Notes under the pieces: model-generated
What the model saw: the letters and a program-made list of their open reading frames with translations, nothing else
The model's database searches: none
Told to the model about the DNA's origin: nothing
Source: Jilunia laotingensis
GTDB taxonomy: Bacteria > Bacteroidota > Bacteroidia > Bacteroidales > Bacteroidaceae
DNA length: 64,000 bases
Reading direction: 5' to 3'
Assembly (NCBI RefSeq): GCF_014385165.1
Contig: NZ_JACRTF010000001.1
Span: forward strand, 3,162,001 to 3,226,000
Part shown: one piece after another, positions 1 through 8,825 of the stretch
Layout of the letters: each line of letters opens with the position of its first letter
How positions within the stretch are numbered: position 1 is the first letter of the stretch
Made by a program: the position numbers and the translations under genes

Positions 1-29
1 TTATAGGTAAGAAGTTGTTTTAGAAAAGT

Positions 30-62
30 AGAGGGTGCGTCTGTTTTGGCAGCGCACCCTCT
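30..62 (-). terminator. Intrinsic terminator of rng
   Basis: A 10-bp perfect stem (AGAGGGTGCG at 30-39 with CGCACCCTCT at 53-62) lies directly after the rng stop on the minus strand and is followed by a T-rich stretch in that direction. Confidence 0.7.
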
Positions 63-68
63 CTCTTT

Positions 69-1643
69 TTACTTAATCTCGATTTCTTCCTTCATGTCAA
101 TCTCTTCTCCATGTGAATCGTAGAATACATATTCCAGGAAGGCGAGTTTCTGACTCGGAATAATCTTAATTCCAAAACCGTATTTCATTTGCCACTTTCG
201 TTTCAAGGATAATATACCCTGATTGATGTAAGCGGCGATATACGGGTGGATGTGTAACGAGAATTTCTTTAACTTCAATTTATTGACCAGATAATCAATT
301 TTGCTCTCCAGCGTATCCGTAAAAAGTATGGACGACTTGATGGTTCCTTTGCCGAAGCAAGTGGGACAGGTTTCGGTTGTGTTAATGTCCATAGCCGGAC
401 GTACACGTTGCCTAGTAATTTGCATCAACCCAAACTTGCTGAGCGGCAAAATATTATGGCGCGCTCTGTCTTTCTGCATATTGGCGCACATACGTTCGTA
501 AAGCTTCTGACGGTTTTCGGCTTCATTCATGTCAATGAAGTCTACAACAATGATACCACCCATATCTCTTAGCCTCAACTGGCGTGCCAGCTCGTCTGCA
601 GCTCCCAGATTTACTTCGAGTGCGTTTCCTTCCTGCCCGTTGGCATTCTTGGTGCGGTTACCGCTGTTCACGTCAACTACGTGAAGCGCCTCAGTGTGCT
701 CAATAATCAGGTAGGCACCACTCTTGTAGGATACTGTTTTACCAAACGATGATTTAATTTGTTTGGTGATACCGAAATTGTCGTAAATAGGAAGCTGACC
801 TTTGTACAGTTTTACAATCTCGGCCCGTTCCGGAGCGATGAGACTGACATAGTCTTTGATTTCATTGTACACCGCCTCGTTGTTGACGTAAATATTTTCA
901 AAAGAAGGGTTGAAGAGGTCGCGCAATAGACCTACTGCACGGCTTGTTTCTTCATAAATCAACGTCGGAAATTTGGTGGCTTTCTGTACTTTGGTGATAG
1001 CTTCTTCCCAGTGCTTAAGCAAAACTTTAAGTTCTCCATCAAGTTCGGCAACGCGTTTTCCTTCGGCTACGGTACGAACAATAACTCCGAAATTTTTCGG
1101 TTTAATGCTCATCAGCAGTTGTTTGAGGCGGGCACGTTCTTCGCTTGACTTAATTTTTTGTGAAACTGAAACTTTATCGTTGAAAGGAATCAACACGAGA
1201 TATCTTCCGGCAAATGAAAGCTCGGATGTCAGTCTCGGCCCTTTGGTAGAGATCGGTTCCTTTACGATTTGCACCACTACTTCTTGTCCTACCTTTAATG
1301 TGTTGGCAATTGTGCCGTCTTTGTCAAGGTCGGGAAGCAGGGTTGCTTTTGAAATAGGATTTAATTTTTTCTTGTCACTTAAAGTTTGCTTTACGAACTT
1401 CTCGAGAGAATTGAATTGAGGACCCAGGTCTAAATAATGAAGGAAAGCGTCTTTCTCGTAACCAACGTCCACAAAGCAGGCATTTAGTCCCGGCATCAAT
1501 TTCTTGACACGGCCCAAATACATATTGCCCACTGAAAAGGAAATGTTTCTTCCTTCACTTTGAAGTTCCACCAAGCTCTTGTCCTCAAGAAGAGCGATGG
1601 AAACCTCTTTGGGCTGTACGTCTACTACCAGTTCGCTTGTCAC
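69..1643 (-). CDS. rng: Ribonuclease G/E family endoribonuclease
   Basis: 524-residue Rne/Rng endoribonuclease, which cuts single-stranded RNA in rRNA maturation and mRNA decay in the cytoplasm. The N-terminal part (about 35-145) is the S1-type RNA-binding region. The two conserved catalytic aspartates are visible as D324 (VVDVNSG) and D368 (VVDFIDMNE), and the Zn-link CPTCFGKG at 426-433 gives the paired cysteines used for dimerisation. The length is that of RNase G without the degradosome scaffold tail of RNase E. The start is GTG at 1641-1643, preceded by an AGGAAA element. It is the last gene of the minus-strand run HU -> small basic protein -> rng, separated from the small gene by about 150 nt. 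Confidence 0.95.
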   Translation of the reverse strand: MTSELVVDVQPKEVSIALLEDKSLVELQSEGRNISFSVGNMYLGRVKKLMPGLNACFVDVGYEKDAFLHYLDLGPQFNSLEKFVKQTLSDKKKLNPISKATLLPDLDKDGTIANTLKVGQEVVVQIVKEPISTKGPRLTSELSFAGRYLVLIPFNDKVSVSQKIKSSEERARLKQLLMSIKPKNFGVIVRTVAEGKRVAELDGELKVLLKHWEEAITKVQKATKFPTLIYEETSRAVGLLRDLFNPSFENIYVNNEAVYNEIKDYVSLIAPERAEIVKLYKGQLPIYDNFGITKQIKSSFGKTVSYKSGAYLIIEHTEALHVVDVNSGNRTKNANGQEGNALEVNLGAADELARQLRLRDMGGIIVVDFIDMNEAENRQKLYERMCANMQKDRARHNILPLSKFGLMQITRQRVRPAMDINTTETCPTCFGKGTIKSSILFTDTLESKIDYLVNKLKLKKFSLHIHPYIAAYINQGILSLKRKWQMKYGFGIKIIPSQKLAFLEYVFYDSHGEEIDMKEEIEIK

Positions 1644-1790
1644 AATTGTTTCCTAATTATTTGTTTTTAAAAATGAACAAATGAGTTTAATTATTGTTCG
1701 TATGAACTGGGCATTTAAACAAAGAACAAACTCGAAAGACGTTTGCTTCACAAGTTTGTTCCTTATTTCTGTCCAGAGTCAGACTAAAAA

Positions 1791-1883
1791 TTACTTTTTG
1801 CTTTTGTGTCTGTTCTTTCTTAGTCTTTTTTTACGCTTGTGCGTAGACATTTTATGTCTTTTTTTCTTCTTTCCGCTTGGCAT
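1791..1883 (-). CDS. AURKAIP1/COX24-like 30-residue basic protein (putative small ribosomal protein)
   Basis: A 30-codon ORF read on the minus strand, ATG at 1881-1883 and TAA at 1791-1793. The product begins MPSGKKKKRHK and ends RKNRHKSKK, so it is almost entirely Lys/Arg/His. From memory this matches the tiny Bacteroidetes proteins annotated as AURKAIP1/COX24-domain, related to mitochondrial mS38 and mycobacterial bS22, which bind the small ribosomal subunit. It lies 34 nt after the HU stop and before rng. A ribosomal role is inferred from the family; the ORF and its composition are seen directly. It is short enough to be missed by usual gene callers, and a 74-codon ORF on the opposite strand covers it. 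Confidence 0.85.
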   Translation of the reverse strand: MPSGKKKKRHKMSTHKRKKRLRKNRHKSKK

Positions 1884-1917
1884 AGCTTCAAAATTTTATG
1901 GTTAATACTCTTGTTTA

Positions 1918-2193
1918 TTATTTCTTTACTGAAATTGTAAATGTTTTGGCTGGTTTGAATGCCGGAATATTATGTTCAGGGATAATAATCGTAGTATTTT
2001 TAGAAATGTTACGAGCTGTCTTCTGAGCCCTTTTCTTTACTATGAAGCTACCAAACCCACGAAGATAAACATTCTCATCTTTCGCCAAAGAATCTTTTAC
2101 TGCCTCCATGAAGGCTTCTACAGTTGTTAATACTGCAACTTTGTCAATTCCGGTGTTCTTTGCAATTTCGTTTACAATATCTGCTTTAGTCAT
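1918..2193 (-). CDS. HU family DNA-binding protein
   Basis: 91-residue HU/IHF-fold nucleoid protein. It starts MTKADIVNEIAKNTGIDK, the usual helical dimerisation region. The beta-arm core includes NVYLRGFGSFIVKKRAQKTARN, the classic GFGSF-x-RKxR signature, and the arm ends NIPAFKPAKTF with the DNA-intercalating proline region. Full length for the family. First gene of the minus-strand unit with the AURKAIP1-like protein and rng, so nucleoid, ribosome and RNA-decay genes are grouped. A consensus promoter lies at 2245-2272. Confidence 0.95.
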   Translation of the reverse strand: MTKADIVNEIAKNTGIDKVAVLTTVEAFMEAVKDSLAKDENVYLRGFGSFIVKKRAQKTARNISKNTTIIIPEHNIPAFKPAKTFTISVKK

Positions 2194-2244
2194 TTTTCCT
2201 TAAAAAAAATATTATTACTATGTTCTTTCTAATTTTTTGGACTG

Positions 2245-2272
2245 CAAATATATAGCTTTTTAAGCTCTCAAA
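2245..2272 (-). promoter_or_regulatory. Promoter of the HU operon
   Basis: On the minus strand a TATATTTG box (forward CAAATATA, 2245-2252) matches the Bacteroidetes -7 consensus TAnnTTTG. A TTTG (forward CAAA, 2269-2272) lies 16 nt upstream, slightly short of the usual spacing. Confidence 0.55.
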
Positions 2273-2316
2273 AAAATATATTCTGAACATTTTTATAAAA
2301 AAGTCTCTCCTTAGGT

Positions 2317-2345
2317 TTTGTTAGCTTGAAAAAGAACTATTTTTG
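2317..2345 (+). promoter_or_regulatory. Promoter of mutY
   Basis: TTTG (2317-2320) and TATTTTTG (2338-2345) spaced by 17 nt match the Bacteroidetes -33/-7 pattern about 55 nt before the mutY start. It is divergent from the HU promoter. Confidence 0.6.
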
Positions 2346-2401
2346 TGCCCATAAAATAAGTGTATATAATAAGAACAAAAACAGTTCCTAAATAATTTAG
2401 A

Positions 2402-3442
2402 ATGAATAATTTCAGCAAAATATTAATTGATTGGTATAGTGAACATAAACGGGAACTGCCTTGGCGGGAATCTACCGATCCTTATATAATATGGATATCG
2501 GAGATTATACTTCAACAAACTCGCGTAGTACAGGGATATGATTATTTTATGCGTTTCATCAATCGGTTTCCGGATGTAAAAACATTGGCTGAAGCTGAGG
2601 AAGATGAAGTGATGAAATACTGGCAGGGATTAGGATATTATTCCAGGGCGCGCAATCTGCATACGGCTGCCCGTAGCATGAATGGAGCCTTTCCGAAAAC
2701 TTATCCGGAAGTATTGGCTTTGAAGGGAGTAGGGGAGTATACGGCTGCAGCTATTTGTTCCTTTGCTTATGATATGCCCTATGCAGTTGTTGATGGAAAT
2801 GTTTACCGGGTGCTTTCCAGGTATTTGGGAATAGAGACACCTATCGATTCTACAGAAGGGAAAAAACTTTTTTCCGTATTAGCCGGTGAAATGATGGATA
2901 AATCTCGTCCTGCTGTTTATAATCAAGCTATTATGGATTTCGGAGCATTACAGTGTACTCCACAGACTCCGGTCTGCCTGTTTTGCCCGTTGGCGGATAG
3001 TTGTATCGCATTGTCAAAGGGACTGGTCATGAAGCTTCCGGTGAAGCAGCACAAAACAAAAACAACCAACCGCTACTTAAATTATGTATATGCGCATACA
3101 AATACCTATACCTTTATCAATAAGAGGACGGGGGATGATATATGGAAAAATCTGTTTGAGCTGCCATTGATCGAAACGGTAGAATCGGTTACGGAAGAAG
3201 AGTTTTTGGCTCTTCCTGATTTTACTAAATTATTTGCAAGCGGTGAGACTCCGGTGGTTCATTCTGTTTGCCGGGATGTCAAACACGTGCTTTCACATCG
3301 GGTACTTTATGCTAATTTCTACGAAGTTAATTTGCCGGAGGATACACTTTCTTTTTCCTCTTTCCAAAAGGTACGGACAGAGGAATTAGGGCAGTATGCA
3401 GTTCCCCGGTTGATACATGCCTTTCTGGAGAAATATGTATAA
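2402..3442 (+). CDS. mutY: A/G-specific adenine glycosylase
   Basis: 346-residue MutY, which removes adenine mispaired with 8-oxoguanine in base excision repair. Catalytic Glu34 (SEIILQQT) and Asp131 (VVDGNVYRV) are present, and the helix-hairpin-helix LKGVGEYTAAAI lies at about 108-119. The 4Fe-4S ligands are C185, C192, C195 and C201 in the family spacing C-x6-C-x2-C-x5-C. The C-terminal domain (about 225-346) is the NUDIX-like part that reads 8-oxoG. Full length, no missing residue. It heads the run mutY-ssb-gldE seen in many Bacteroidetes; ssb follows after 63 nt and has its own promoter. Confidence 0.96.
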   Translation: MNNFSKILIDWYSEHKRELPWRESTDPYIIWISEIILQQTRVVQGYDYFMRFINRFPDVKTLAEAEEDEVMKYWQGLGYYSRARNLHTAARSMNGAFPKTYPEVLALKGVGEYTAAAICSFAYDMPYAVVDGNVYRVLSRYLGIETPIDSTEGKKLFSVLAGEMMDKSRPAVYNQAIMDFGALQCTPQTPVCLFCPLADSCIALSKGLVMKLPVKQHKTKTTNRYLNYVYAHTNTYTFINKRTGDDIWKNLFELPLIETVESVTEEEFLALPDFTKLFASGETPVVHSVCRDVKHVLSHRVLYANFYEVNLPEDTLSFSSFQKVRTEELGQYAVPRLIHAFLEKYV

Positions 3443-3445
3443 AAA

Positions 3446-3477
3446 TTTGTTTTGTGTTGTATTTCTGTTTAATTTTG
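3446..3477 (+). promoter_or_regulatory. Promoter of ssb
   Basis: TTTG at 3446-3449 and TAATTTTG at 3470-3477, spaced by 20 nt, match the Bacteroidetes consensus 28 nt before the ssb ATG. This suggests that ssb can be transcribed separately from mutY. Confidence 0.6.
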
Positions 3478-3505
3478 GCACAGAATAATCTAAATATAGA
3501 AATAT

Positions 3506-3949
3506 ATGTCAGTAAATAAAGTAATATTGTTAGGAAATGTCGGAAAAGACCCGGAAGTCAGATATCTGGATACGGGGATTGCTGTTGCTACTTTCCCCTT
3601 GGCTACTACCGACCGGGCATATACTTTGGCTAACGGGACACAAGTGCCTGAGAGAACCGAATGGCATAATTTGGTTTTGTGGCGTGGGCTGGCAGAGACG
3701 GCTGAGAAATATGTTCATAAAGGAGATAAACTCTATATTGAAGGAAAGATCAGAACCCGCTCTTATGATGACCAGACAGGAGCCAAACGATATATCACTG
3801 AAATTTTCGTAGATAATATGGAAATGCTTACTCCGAAGAGTGCATCATCGGGCGTTTCGTCTGTTCAGCAACCGGTCACTCCGGCACAACCTCAACAATC
3901 TCCAGTGACCCCGATACAGAATAATCCGGCAGATGATTTGCCGTTTTAA
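3506..3949 (+). CDS. ssb: Single-stranded DNA-binding protein
   Basis: 147-residue SSB. The OB-fold (about 1-110) has the typical opening MSVNKVILLGNVGKDPEVRY and the WHNLVLWRGLAETAEKYVHKG region. A Pro/Gln-rich linker (about 112-137) follows, and the acidic tip DDLPF at 143-147 is the docking motif for repair and replication partners. Cytoplasmic, acts at replication forks and in recombination. It sits between mutY and gldE as in related Bacteroidetes. Confidence 0.95.
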   Translation: MSVNKVILLGNVGKDPEVRYLDTGIAVATFPLATTDRAYTLANGTQVPERTEWHNLVLWRGLAETAEKYVHKGDKLYIEGKIRTRSYDDQTGAKRYITEIFVDNMEMLTPKSASSGVSSVQQPVTPAQPQQSPVTPIQNNPADDLPF

Positions 3950-4046
3950 GTTGGTAAATCGACGATTGATGATTGACTGTTAACGGAGGCCAATTGTCAA
4001 TTACCGGTTACCGACCTTATTTATTGTTTAACTAAAAACCAAGATT

Positions 4047-5384
4047 TTGGACCCAGACGCTTATTTATGCCAATTGGCAGATGTTTTTAATGGTATTACC
4101 ATAACTCCACCTTCATTTTCGGCAATTGTTGCCATTGTTCTGGCCGGTATGCTTTTGCTTGCTTCCGGTTTCGCTTCTGCATCAGAAATAGCTTTTTTCT
4201 CGTTATCACCTTCCGATCTCAATGATATTGAAGAGCGTAATCATCCTTCGGATTATAAAATCAGCAGCCTTTTAGGGAATTCCGAAACCCTTTTGGCAAC
4301 TATACTGATCACTAATAATTTTGTGAATGTAACAATTATCATGCTCTGCAATTTCTTCTTTATGCAGGTTTTTAAATTTACCTCGGTTATTGCGGAATTC
4401 TTGATAATGACGGTTATTCTTACCTTTCTTTTGTTATTGTTTGGTGAGATCATGCCGAAGATATACTCTGCGCAAAAGACTTTGGCTTTCTGTCGTTTTG
4501 CAGCTCCCGTTATATATGTTTTGCGTAAAATATTTCGTCCTGTTTCTACCATATTGGTGCATTCCACTGCCTTCTTGAATAAACGTTTTACTCGTAAAAG
4601 TCATAACATTTCCGTTGATGAACTTTCACAGGCTTTGGAGTTGACGGATAAAGCGGAACTTTCGGATGAAAACAATATCCTCGAAGGCATTATCCGTTTT
4701 GGAGGTGAAACTGCCAAAGAAGTTATGACTTCCAGGCTGGATGTCGTAGATCTGGATATACGTACCCCTTTTAAAGATGTGATGAAATGCATTGTCGATA
4801 ATGCATATTCACGTATTCCGGTGTATGCAGGTTCGCGTGATAACATAAAAGGAGTACTTTATATTAAAGACTTATTGCCTCATGTCAATAAAGGGGATAA
4901 TTTCCGTTGGCAATCGTTGATCCGTCCGGCTTATTTTGTTCCCGAAACAAAAATGATAGATGATCTTTTGCGTGATTTTCAGGCAAACAAGATTCACATT
5001 GCTATCGTAGTCGATGAGTTCGGGGGAACTTCCGGCATTGTCACTATGGAAGATATTATTGAAGAAATTGTAGGCGAGATTCATGATGAATATGATGATG
5101 AGGAACGTACTTATGCCGTATTGAATGATCATACATGGGTATTCGAAGCCAAGACCTTGTTGACGGACTTCTTTAAAATCACAAAGCTGGATGAAGATGA
5201 TTTTGAACGGATTGTCGGTGATGCGGATACACTTGCAGGACTTTTGTTGGAGATAAAAGGGGAATTTCCTGTTTTACATGAGAAAGTCTCTTACATGAAT
5301 TATGAGTTTGAAGTACTTGAAATGGATAATCGCCGTATTTTGAAGGTTAAGTTTACTATCAACGAGCCGGAATCGGAAGAATAA
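4047..5384 (+). CDS. gldE: GldE: CNNM/CBS/CorC-domain membrane protein
   Basis: 445-residue inner-membrane protein of the HlyC/CorC (CNNM) family, named GldE in gliding Bacteroidetes. An N-terminal CNNM transmembrane domain (about 20-190, with the ASASEIAFFSLS motif) is followed by two CBS domains (about 205-330) and a C-terminal CorC/HlyC domain (about 345-435). Relatives are linked to Mg2+/Co2+ transport. The start is TTG at 4047-4049, giving the conserved opening MDPDAYLCQLADVFNG; the next in-frame Met would cut the first membrane helix. In gliding species gldD follows; here a phosphopantetheinyl transferase occupies that place, 5 nt downstream. No gliding genes are in the window, so motility is not implied. 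Confidence 0.88.
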   Translation: MDPDAYLCQLADVFNGITITPPSFSAIVAIVLAGMLLLASGFASASEIAFFSLSPSDLNDIEERNHPSDYKISSLLGNSETLLATILITNNFVNVTIIMLCNFFFMQVFKFTSVIAEFLIMTVILTFLLLLFGEIMPKIYSAQKTLAFCRFAAPVIYVLRKIFRPVSTILVHSTAFLNKRFTRKSHNISVDELSQALELTDKAELSDENNILEGIIRFGGETAKEVMTSRLDVVDLDIRTPFKDVMKCIVDNAYSRIPVYAGSRDNIKGVLYIKDLLPHVNKGDNFRWQSLIRPAYFVPETKMIDDLLRDFQANKIHIAIVVDEFGGTSGIVTMEDIIEEIVGEIHDEYDDEERTYAVLNDHTWVFEAKTLLTDFFKITKLDEDDFERIVGDADTLAGLLLEIKGEFPVLHEKVSYMNYEFEVLEMDNRRILKVKFTINEPESEE

Positions 5385-5389
5385 TAATT

Positions 5390-6037
5390 ATGTCGGTCTA
5401 TTTAGAACATTCTGGAAAATCCTTGAAATGGGGAATTTGGAAAATGGAAGAAACCATTGAGGATTTACTGAGTATTCTTCCCGAGCGAGCCTATTATGAA
5501 AAGGAATTGCAACGTTTTAATGCGCCTCATCGTAAATTAGAATGGCTATCGGTTCGCTGTCTTTTATTTCATTTATTGGGCAGTCACAAAGAAGTTTGTT
5601 ATGAATCGAACGGCAAGCCATATTTGGCGGATCGTTCCCGGTTCATTAGTATTTCTCATACGAAGGGATATGTTGCTGTAATTTTAAGTGAAGTTGCCGG
5701 GGTAGGCATAGATATCGAACAATATTCGAAACGCGTACATAAGGTGGCTCATAAATATATGCGCGAAGACGAGCCTGTTAATTCCTATCGTGGAGATGAT
5801 ACTTGGAGTCTGTTGCTCCATTGGTCTGCTAAAGAGGTCATGTTTAAATGCATGGATGCTTCCGAAGTGGATTTCCGTGAGCATCTGCGAATAGAGCCTT
5901 TTATTCCCCAAGAGCGAGGAGTATTTCTGGCATATGAATATAGAACGGAGCTGAAAAGATATTTTGAGATACATTACTTACTTCATCCCGATTTTGTGTT
6001 AACTTGGCAGATAGATAATGTAATTACTAAAAACTGA
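5390..6037 (+). CDS. 4'-phosphopantetheinyl transferase superfamily protein
   Basis: 215-residue Sfp/AcpT-type enzyme expected to move phosphopantetheine from CoA to a carrier-protein serine. The Mg2+/CoA motifs are visible: GVGIDIEQ (D108, E110) and WSAKEVMFK (W145 to K148/E149), plus the ISISHTKGYVAV strand at about 87-97. Length is between AcpS and Sfp types. It starts 5 nt after gldE and should be cotranscribed. The target carrier (fatty-acid ACP or another) is not visible here. Confidence 0.88.
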   Translation: MSVYLEHSGKSLKWGIWKMEETIEDLLSILPERAYYEKELQRFNAPHRKLEWLSVRCLLFHLLGSHKEVCYESNGKPYLADRSRFISISHTKGYVAVILSEVAGVGIDIEQYSKRVHKVAHKYMREDEPVNSYRGDDTWSLLLHWSAKEVMFKCMDASEVDFREHLRIEPFIPQERGVFLAYEYRTELKRYFEIHYLLHPDFVLTWQIDNVITKN

Positions 6038-6039
6038 AA

Positions 6040-6070
6040 ATGAGGTTGTGACACCGCGCCACAACCTCAT
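6040..6070. terminator. Bidirectional terminator between convergent genes
   Basis: An 11-bp perfect stem (ATGAGGTTGTG at 6040-6050 with CACAACCTCAT at 6060-6070) and a 9-nt loop lie between the converging phosphopantetheinyl transferase and tryptophanase genes. Confidence 0.7.
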
Positions 6071-6089
6071 CTTCATTGAATGATCTATA

Positions 6090-7463
6090 TTATAATCTTT
6101 CTAATTGTACGGTGAAGTGTCTCATCAGAGGTGCTTCCCAAGCGATACGTACACCGCGGGTGATGCTTTCCCTGCGTTCATATACGTTTTTCAGTGCAAC
6201 AGCAATCACGTCCATATGATTATCCGTATATACGCGTCGTGGAATAGCAAGGCGTAAAAGGTCAAGACCACCGAAACGATTTTCGCGGGTTACCGGATCA
6301 CGGTCTGCCAATAAATAACCGATTTCACATCCGCGGATACCGGCTTCAAGGTAAAGTTCAACGGTTAGTGTCTGTGCGGGGAATTCTTCTTTCGGTACAC
6401 AAGTCAAAACTTTCGGTGCGTCTACGAAGATGGCGTGTCCACCGGCAGGACGTTGGTAAGGTATGCCATATTCATCAAGTTTCTTAGCAAGATATTGCAC
6501 TTGGTGAATGCGGGTTTCCAGATTATCGAATTCGGTGTTTTCATCCAATCCGATTGCTAGTGCGTTCATGTCACGGCCGTTCATGCCACCATAAGTAAGA
6601 TAGCCTTCGAATTGCACGCAGAAACCTTTAGCACCCTCATACCATTCTTTCAGACGTGTTGCGATGAAGCCGCCCATGTTGACGATACCGTCTTTTTTGG
6701 CACTCATTGTCATTGCGTCAGCCAGATTGAACATTTCACGAGTGATTTCTTTGATAGATTTGTCTGCATAACCTTCTTCACGTGTCTTGATGAAGTATGC
6801 ATTTTCTGCAAAGCGTGCTGAGTCGAATACTACCGGTTTGTGGTATTTGTCGGCAATGGCACGTACTTCACGTAAGTTTTGCATGGAGACGGGCTGGCCG
6901 CCTGCTGTGTTGTTAGTAATGGTAACTATGATGAAAGGAATCCGGTCGCCATGTTCCTGCAGAGCTTTTTCCAGCTTTTTCGGGTCTACGTTTCCCTTGA
7001 AGGGGATTTCGAGTTGAGTTTGTTTGGCTTCATCGATGGTGCAGTCCAAAGCAATCGCTTTACGTCCTTCGATGTGACCTTTGGTCGTGTCGAAATGAGA
7101 GTTTCCCGGTACGATGTCGCCTTCATGTACCAGATATGAGAAGAGTACATTTTCGGCAGCACGTCCCTGATGGGTTGGGATGACATATTCGAAACCAGTT
7201 AGTTTGGTGATCATGTCTTTCAGTTTGAAGAAAGAAGATGCACCGGCATAACTTTCATCACCCAACATCATTCCTGCCCATTGGCGATCGCTCATTGCAC
7301 CTGTGCCTGAGTCGGTGATAAGGTCGATATAAACTTGCTCGGCTTTGAGTTGAAATACATTGTAGTGTGCCTCCTTTATCCATTGCTCGCGTTCTTGGCG
7401 GGTGCTTTTGCGGATGGGCTCTACCATTTTAATTTTCCATGATTCAGCAAAAGGTAATTCCAT
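6090..7463 (-). CDS. tnaA: Tryptophanase (tryptophan indole-lyase)
   Basis: 457-residue PLP enzyme that splits L-tryptophan to indole, pyruvate and ammonia. The Schiff-base lysine lies in MTMSAKKDG (Lys256/257), and the family segments PTHQGRAAENVLFSYL, NNTAGGQPVSM and DSARFAENAYFIKTREEGY are intact. Length is that of TnaA rather than tyrosine phenol-lyase, but the two are close relatives and beta-tyrosinase is the alternative call. Transcribed alone on the minus strand, with no tnaB permease and no recognisable tnaC leader peptide nearby. The 135 nt upstream carry only a weak -7-like box (forward CGAAATTA, 7490-7497). Confidence 0.93.
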   Translation of the reverse strand: MELPFAESWKIKMVEPIRKSTRQEREQWIKEAHYNVFQLKAEQVYIDLITDSGTGAMSDRQWAGMMLGDESYAGASSFFKLKDMITKLTGFEYVIPTHQGRAAENVLFSYLVHEGDIVPGNSHFDTTKGHIEGRKAIALDCTIDEAKQTQLEIPFKGNVDPKKLEKALQEHGDRIPFIIVTITNNTAGGQPVSMQNLREVRAIADKYHKPVVFDSARFAENAYFIKTREEGYADKSIKEITREMFNLADAMTMSAKKDGIVNMGGFIATRLKEWYEGAKGFCVQFEGYLTYGGMNGRDMNALAIGLDENTEFDNLETRIHQVQYLAKKLDEYGIPYQRPAGGHAIFVDAPKVLTCVPKEEFPAQTLTVELYLEAGIRGCEIGYLLADRDPVTRENRFGGLDLLRLAIPRRVYTDNHMDVIAVALKNVYERRESITRGVRIAWEAPLMRHFTVQLERL

Positions 7464-7598
7464 GTTCTTAGATATTTAATTTTATCCGACGAAATTAACG
7501 TATTTCTTTGGTTTGTGCAATAAAAAAGTGACTTTTTGTTATTTTGGTAATAAAAAAAGGAAAACTTTGTGTTTGCGAACTAGTTAGGATATAAAGAA

Positions 7599-8327
7599 TC
7601 AGATATCACGACTTAGTTGGAAGAACATACTTCCCATCAGCACAATGGCAATCCCAATACAAAGGGTTATGAGCAGATAATTAATATACTTATTTTTAGG
7701 CTTAGTCTCATCATTTAGATTACATAAATAATATTCTTTAAAAAATAGATATAAAGCGGGGACAGAAGCACTTGCTAATAGAAAATCTTCTGGAATTTTA
7801 AAAAAGTAAGTTTTTGATAAGCCGATCATAGACCAATGACATAACAGTAAAATAATAAATAGGTTGACTTTTCGAGTGAATAACAATAATAATCCGATTG
7901 TAAAAATTACCACAGAACAGGGCATGACCGGTGATGTTATTTCAGGAAAAGTCAATCCTCTTAACCAAGAGGATAAAGGATAAAGAAAAGGCATTAATAG
8001 CAATAGAAAAGCTAATTTTGAGTATTTTTGATTACGGTCAAACTGTGTATAACCTGTGACTAGGTCCCATATCCATGCTACAGCGAGAATTATCCAAAAG
8101 GCAGACATCACATTATTGTAACTTCTTTCAGCACAATAAATATGATAATAAACGATAGAAATCCATAGGTAAATTGCTATCAAATATAATTTCATTCCAA
8201 TTTTCAGCCAGGGATATGGTCGGCGTAAAAGCATTATAGTCAATAAAATTCCAAATAATACAATGATGATTTGATAAATCCAAGTCGCTGAATTATATAA
8301 GCCAATCGTTTTCCAAAATATATTCAT
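7599..8327 (-). CDS. DUF6064-like polytopic membrane protein
   Basis: 242-residue integral membrane protein with about seven hydrophobic helices. The opening (FWKTIGLYNSATWIYQ), the middle FPEITSPVMPCSVVIFTIGLLLL and the late ASVPALYLFFKEYYL resemble DUF6064 proteins as I remember them; no function is known. The ATG starts at the base next to the stop of the upstream ThrE C-half gene, so translation is probably coupled. Last gene of the minus-strand membrane cluster. Confidence 0.6.
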   Translation of the reverse strand: MNIFWKTIGLYNSATWIYQIIIVLFGILLTIMLLRRPYPWLKIGMKLYLIAIYLWISIVYYHIYCAERSYNNVMSAFWIILAVAWIWDLVTGYTQFDRNQKYSKLAFLLLLMPFLYPLSSWLRGLTFPEITSPVMPCSVVIFTIGLLLLFTRKVNLFIILLLCHWSMIGLSKTYFFKIPEDFLLASASVPALYLFFKEYYLCNLNDETKPKNKYINYLLITLCIGIAIVLMGSMFFQLSRDI

Positions 8328-8825
8328 TTATTTTATTGTTTTATTTCTAGTTAAAGATGAAGCACGTCGGGGAAAAAGAAACATAGGTAATGTTGCTCCG
8401 ACAGCTAATAGAAATACTACGGTACATGTTACCATTGTATTTGAAAAAAACATTTCCATATATTTAGTTCTTTCTATCGGTGAATTTACATTTTGTAGAA
8501 ACATAATCTGAGAAAATACCATGTTATAAGCAAACTTTCCGGGAATCATAGGTAATAGTGCAGGAATGTAGAGAACTATCATTGGACTGCGAACCTTTTT
8601 TCCGAGCCATATACTACCAAATCCAATGATTAAGGCTCCTGCTAAAGATCCGGTTGCAATATCCATTTCAGTGATCGACATTAAGCAATAACGACAGGCA
8701 TGGCCTACTGCAGCTAGTAAACCGATAATTCTAACAACCCTCAAAGGGGGATCTGAAATAGCTCCAAAACCAATACCTGCTACAGCTGCAAATAGTCCGT
8801 CTGAAAGAATATCTATAATTATCAT
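8328..8825 (-). CDS. Threonine/serine exporter family, C-terminal half (ThrE_2/YjjB type)
   Basis: 165-residue membrane protein with four or five helices matching the ThrE second domain (DUF3815/YjjB): GFGAISDPPLRVVRIIGLLAAVGHACRY near the start and YIPALLPMIPGKFAYN in the middle are the family landmarks. In split systems it pairs with a YjjP-type N-half (DUF1212). Here the gene overlaps by 4 nt the stop of the upstream N-half, but that partner is broken, so export may be lost or depend on another copy. The gene itself looks complete. Confidence 0.82.
   Translation of the reverse strand: MIIIDILSDGLFAAVAGIGFGAISDPPLRVVRIIGLLAAVGHACRYCLMSITEMDIATGSLAGALIIGFGSIWLGKKVRSPMIVLYIPALLPMIPGKFAYNMVFSQIMFLQNVNSPIERTKYMEMFFSNTMVTCTVVFLLAVGATLPMFLFPRRASSLTRNKTIK

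Noticed and set aside
1681..1905. 74-codon plus-strand ORF between rng and HU
   Set aside because: It covers the conserved 30-residue basic protein on the other strand; its own product is a low-complexity Phe/Leu string with no family likeness.
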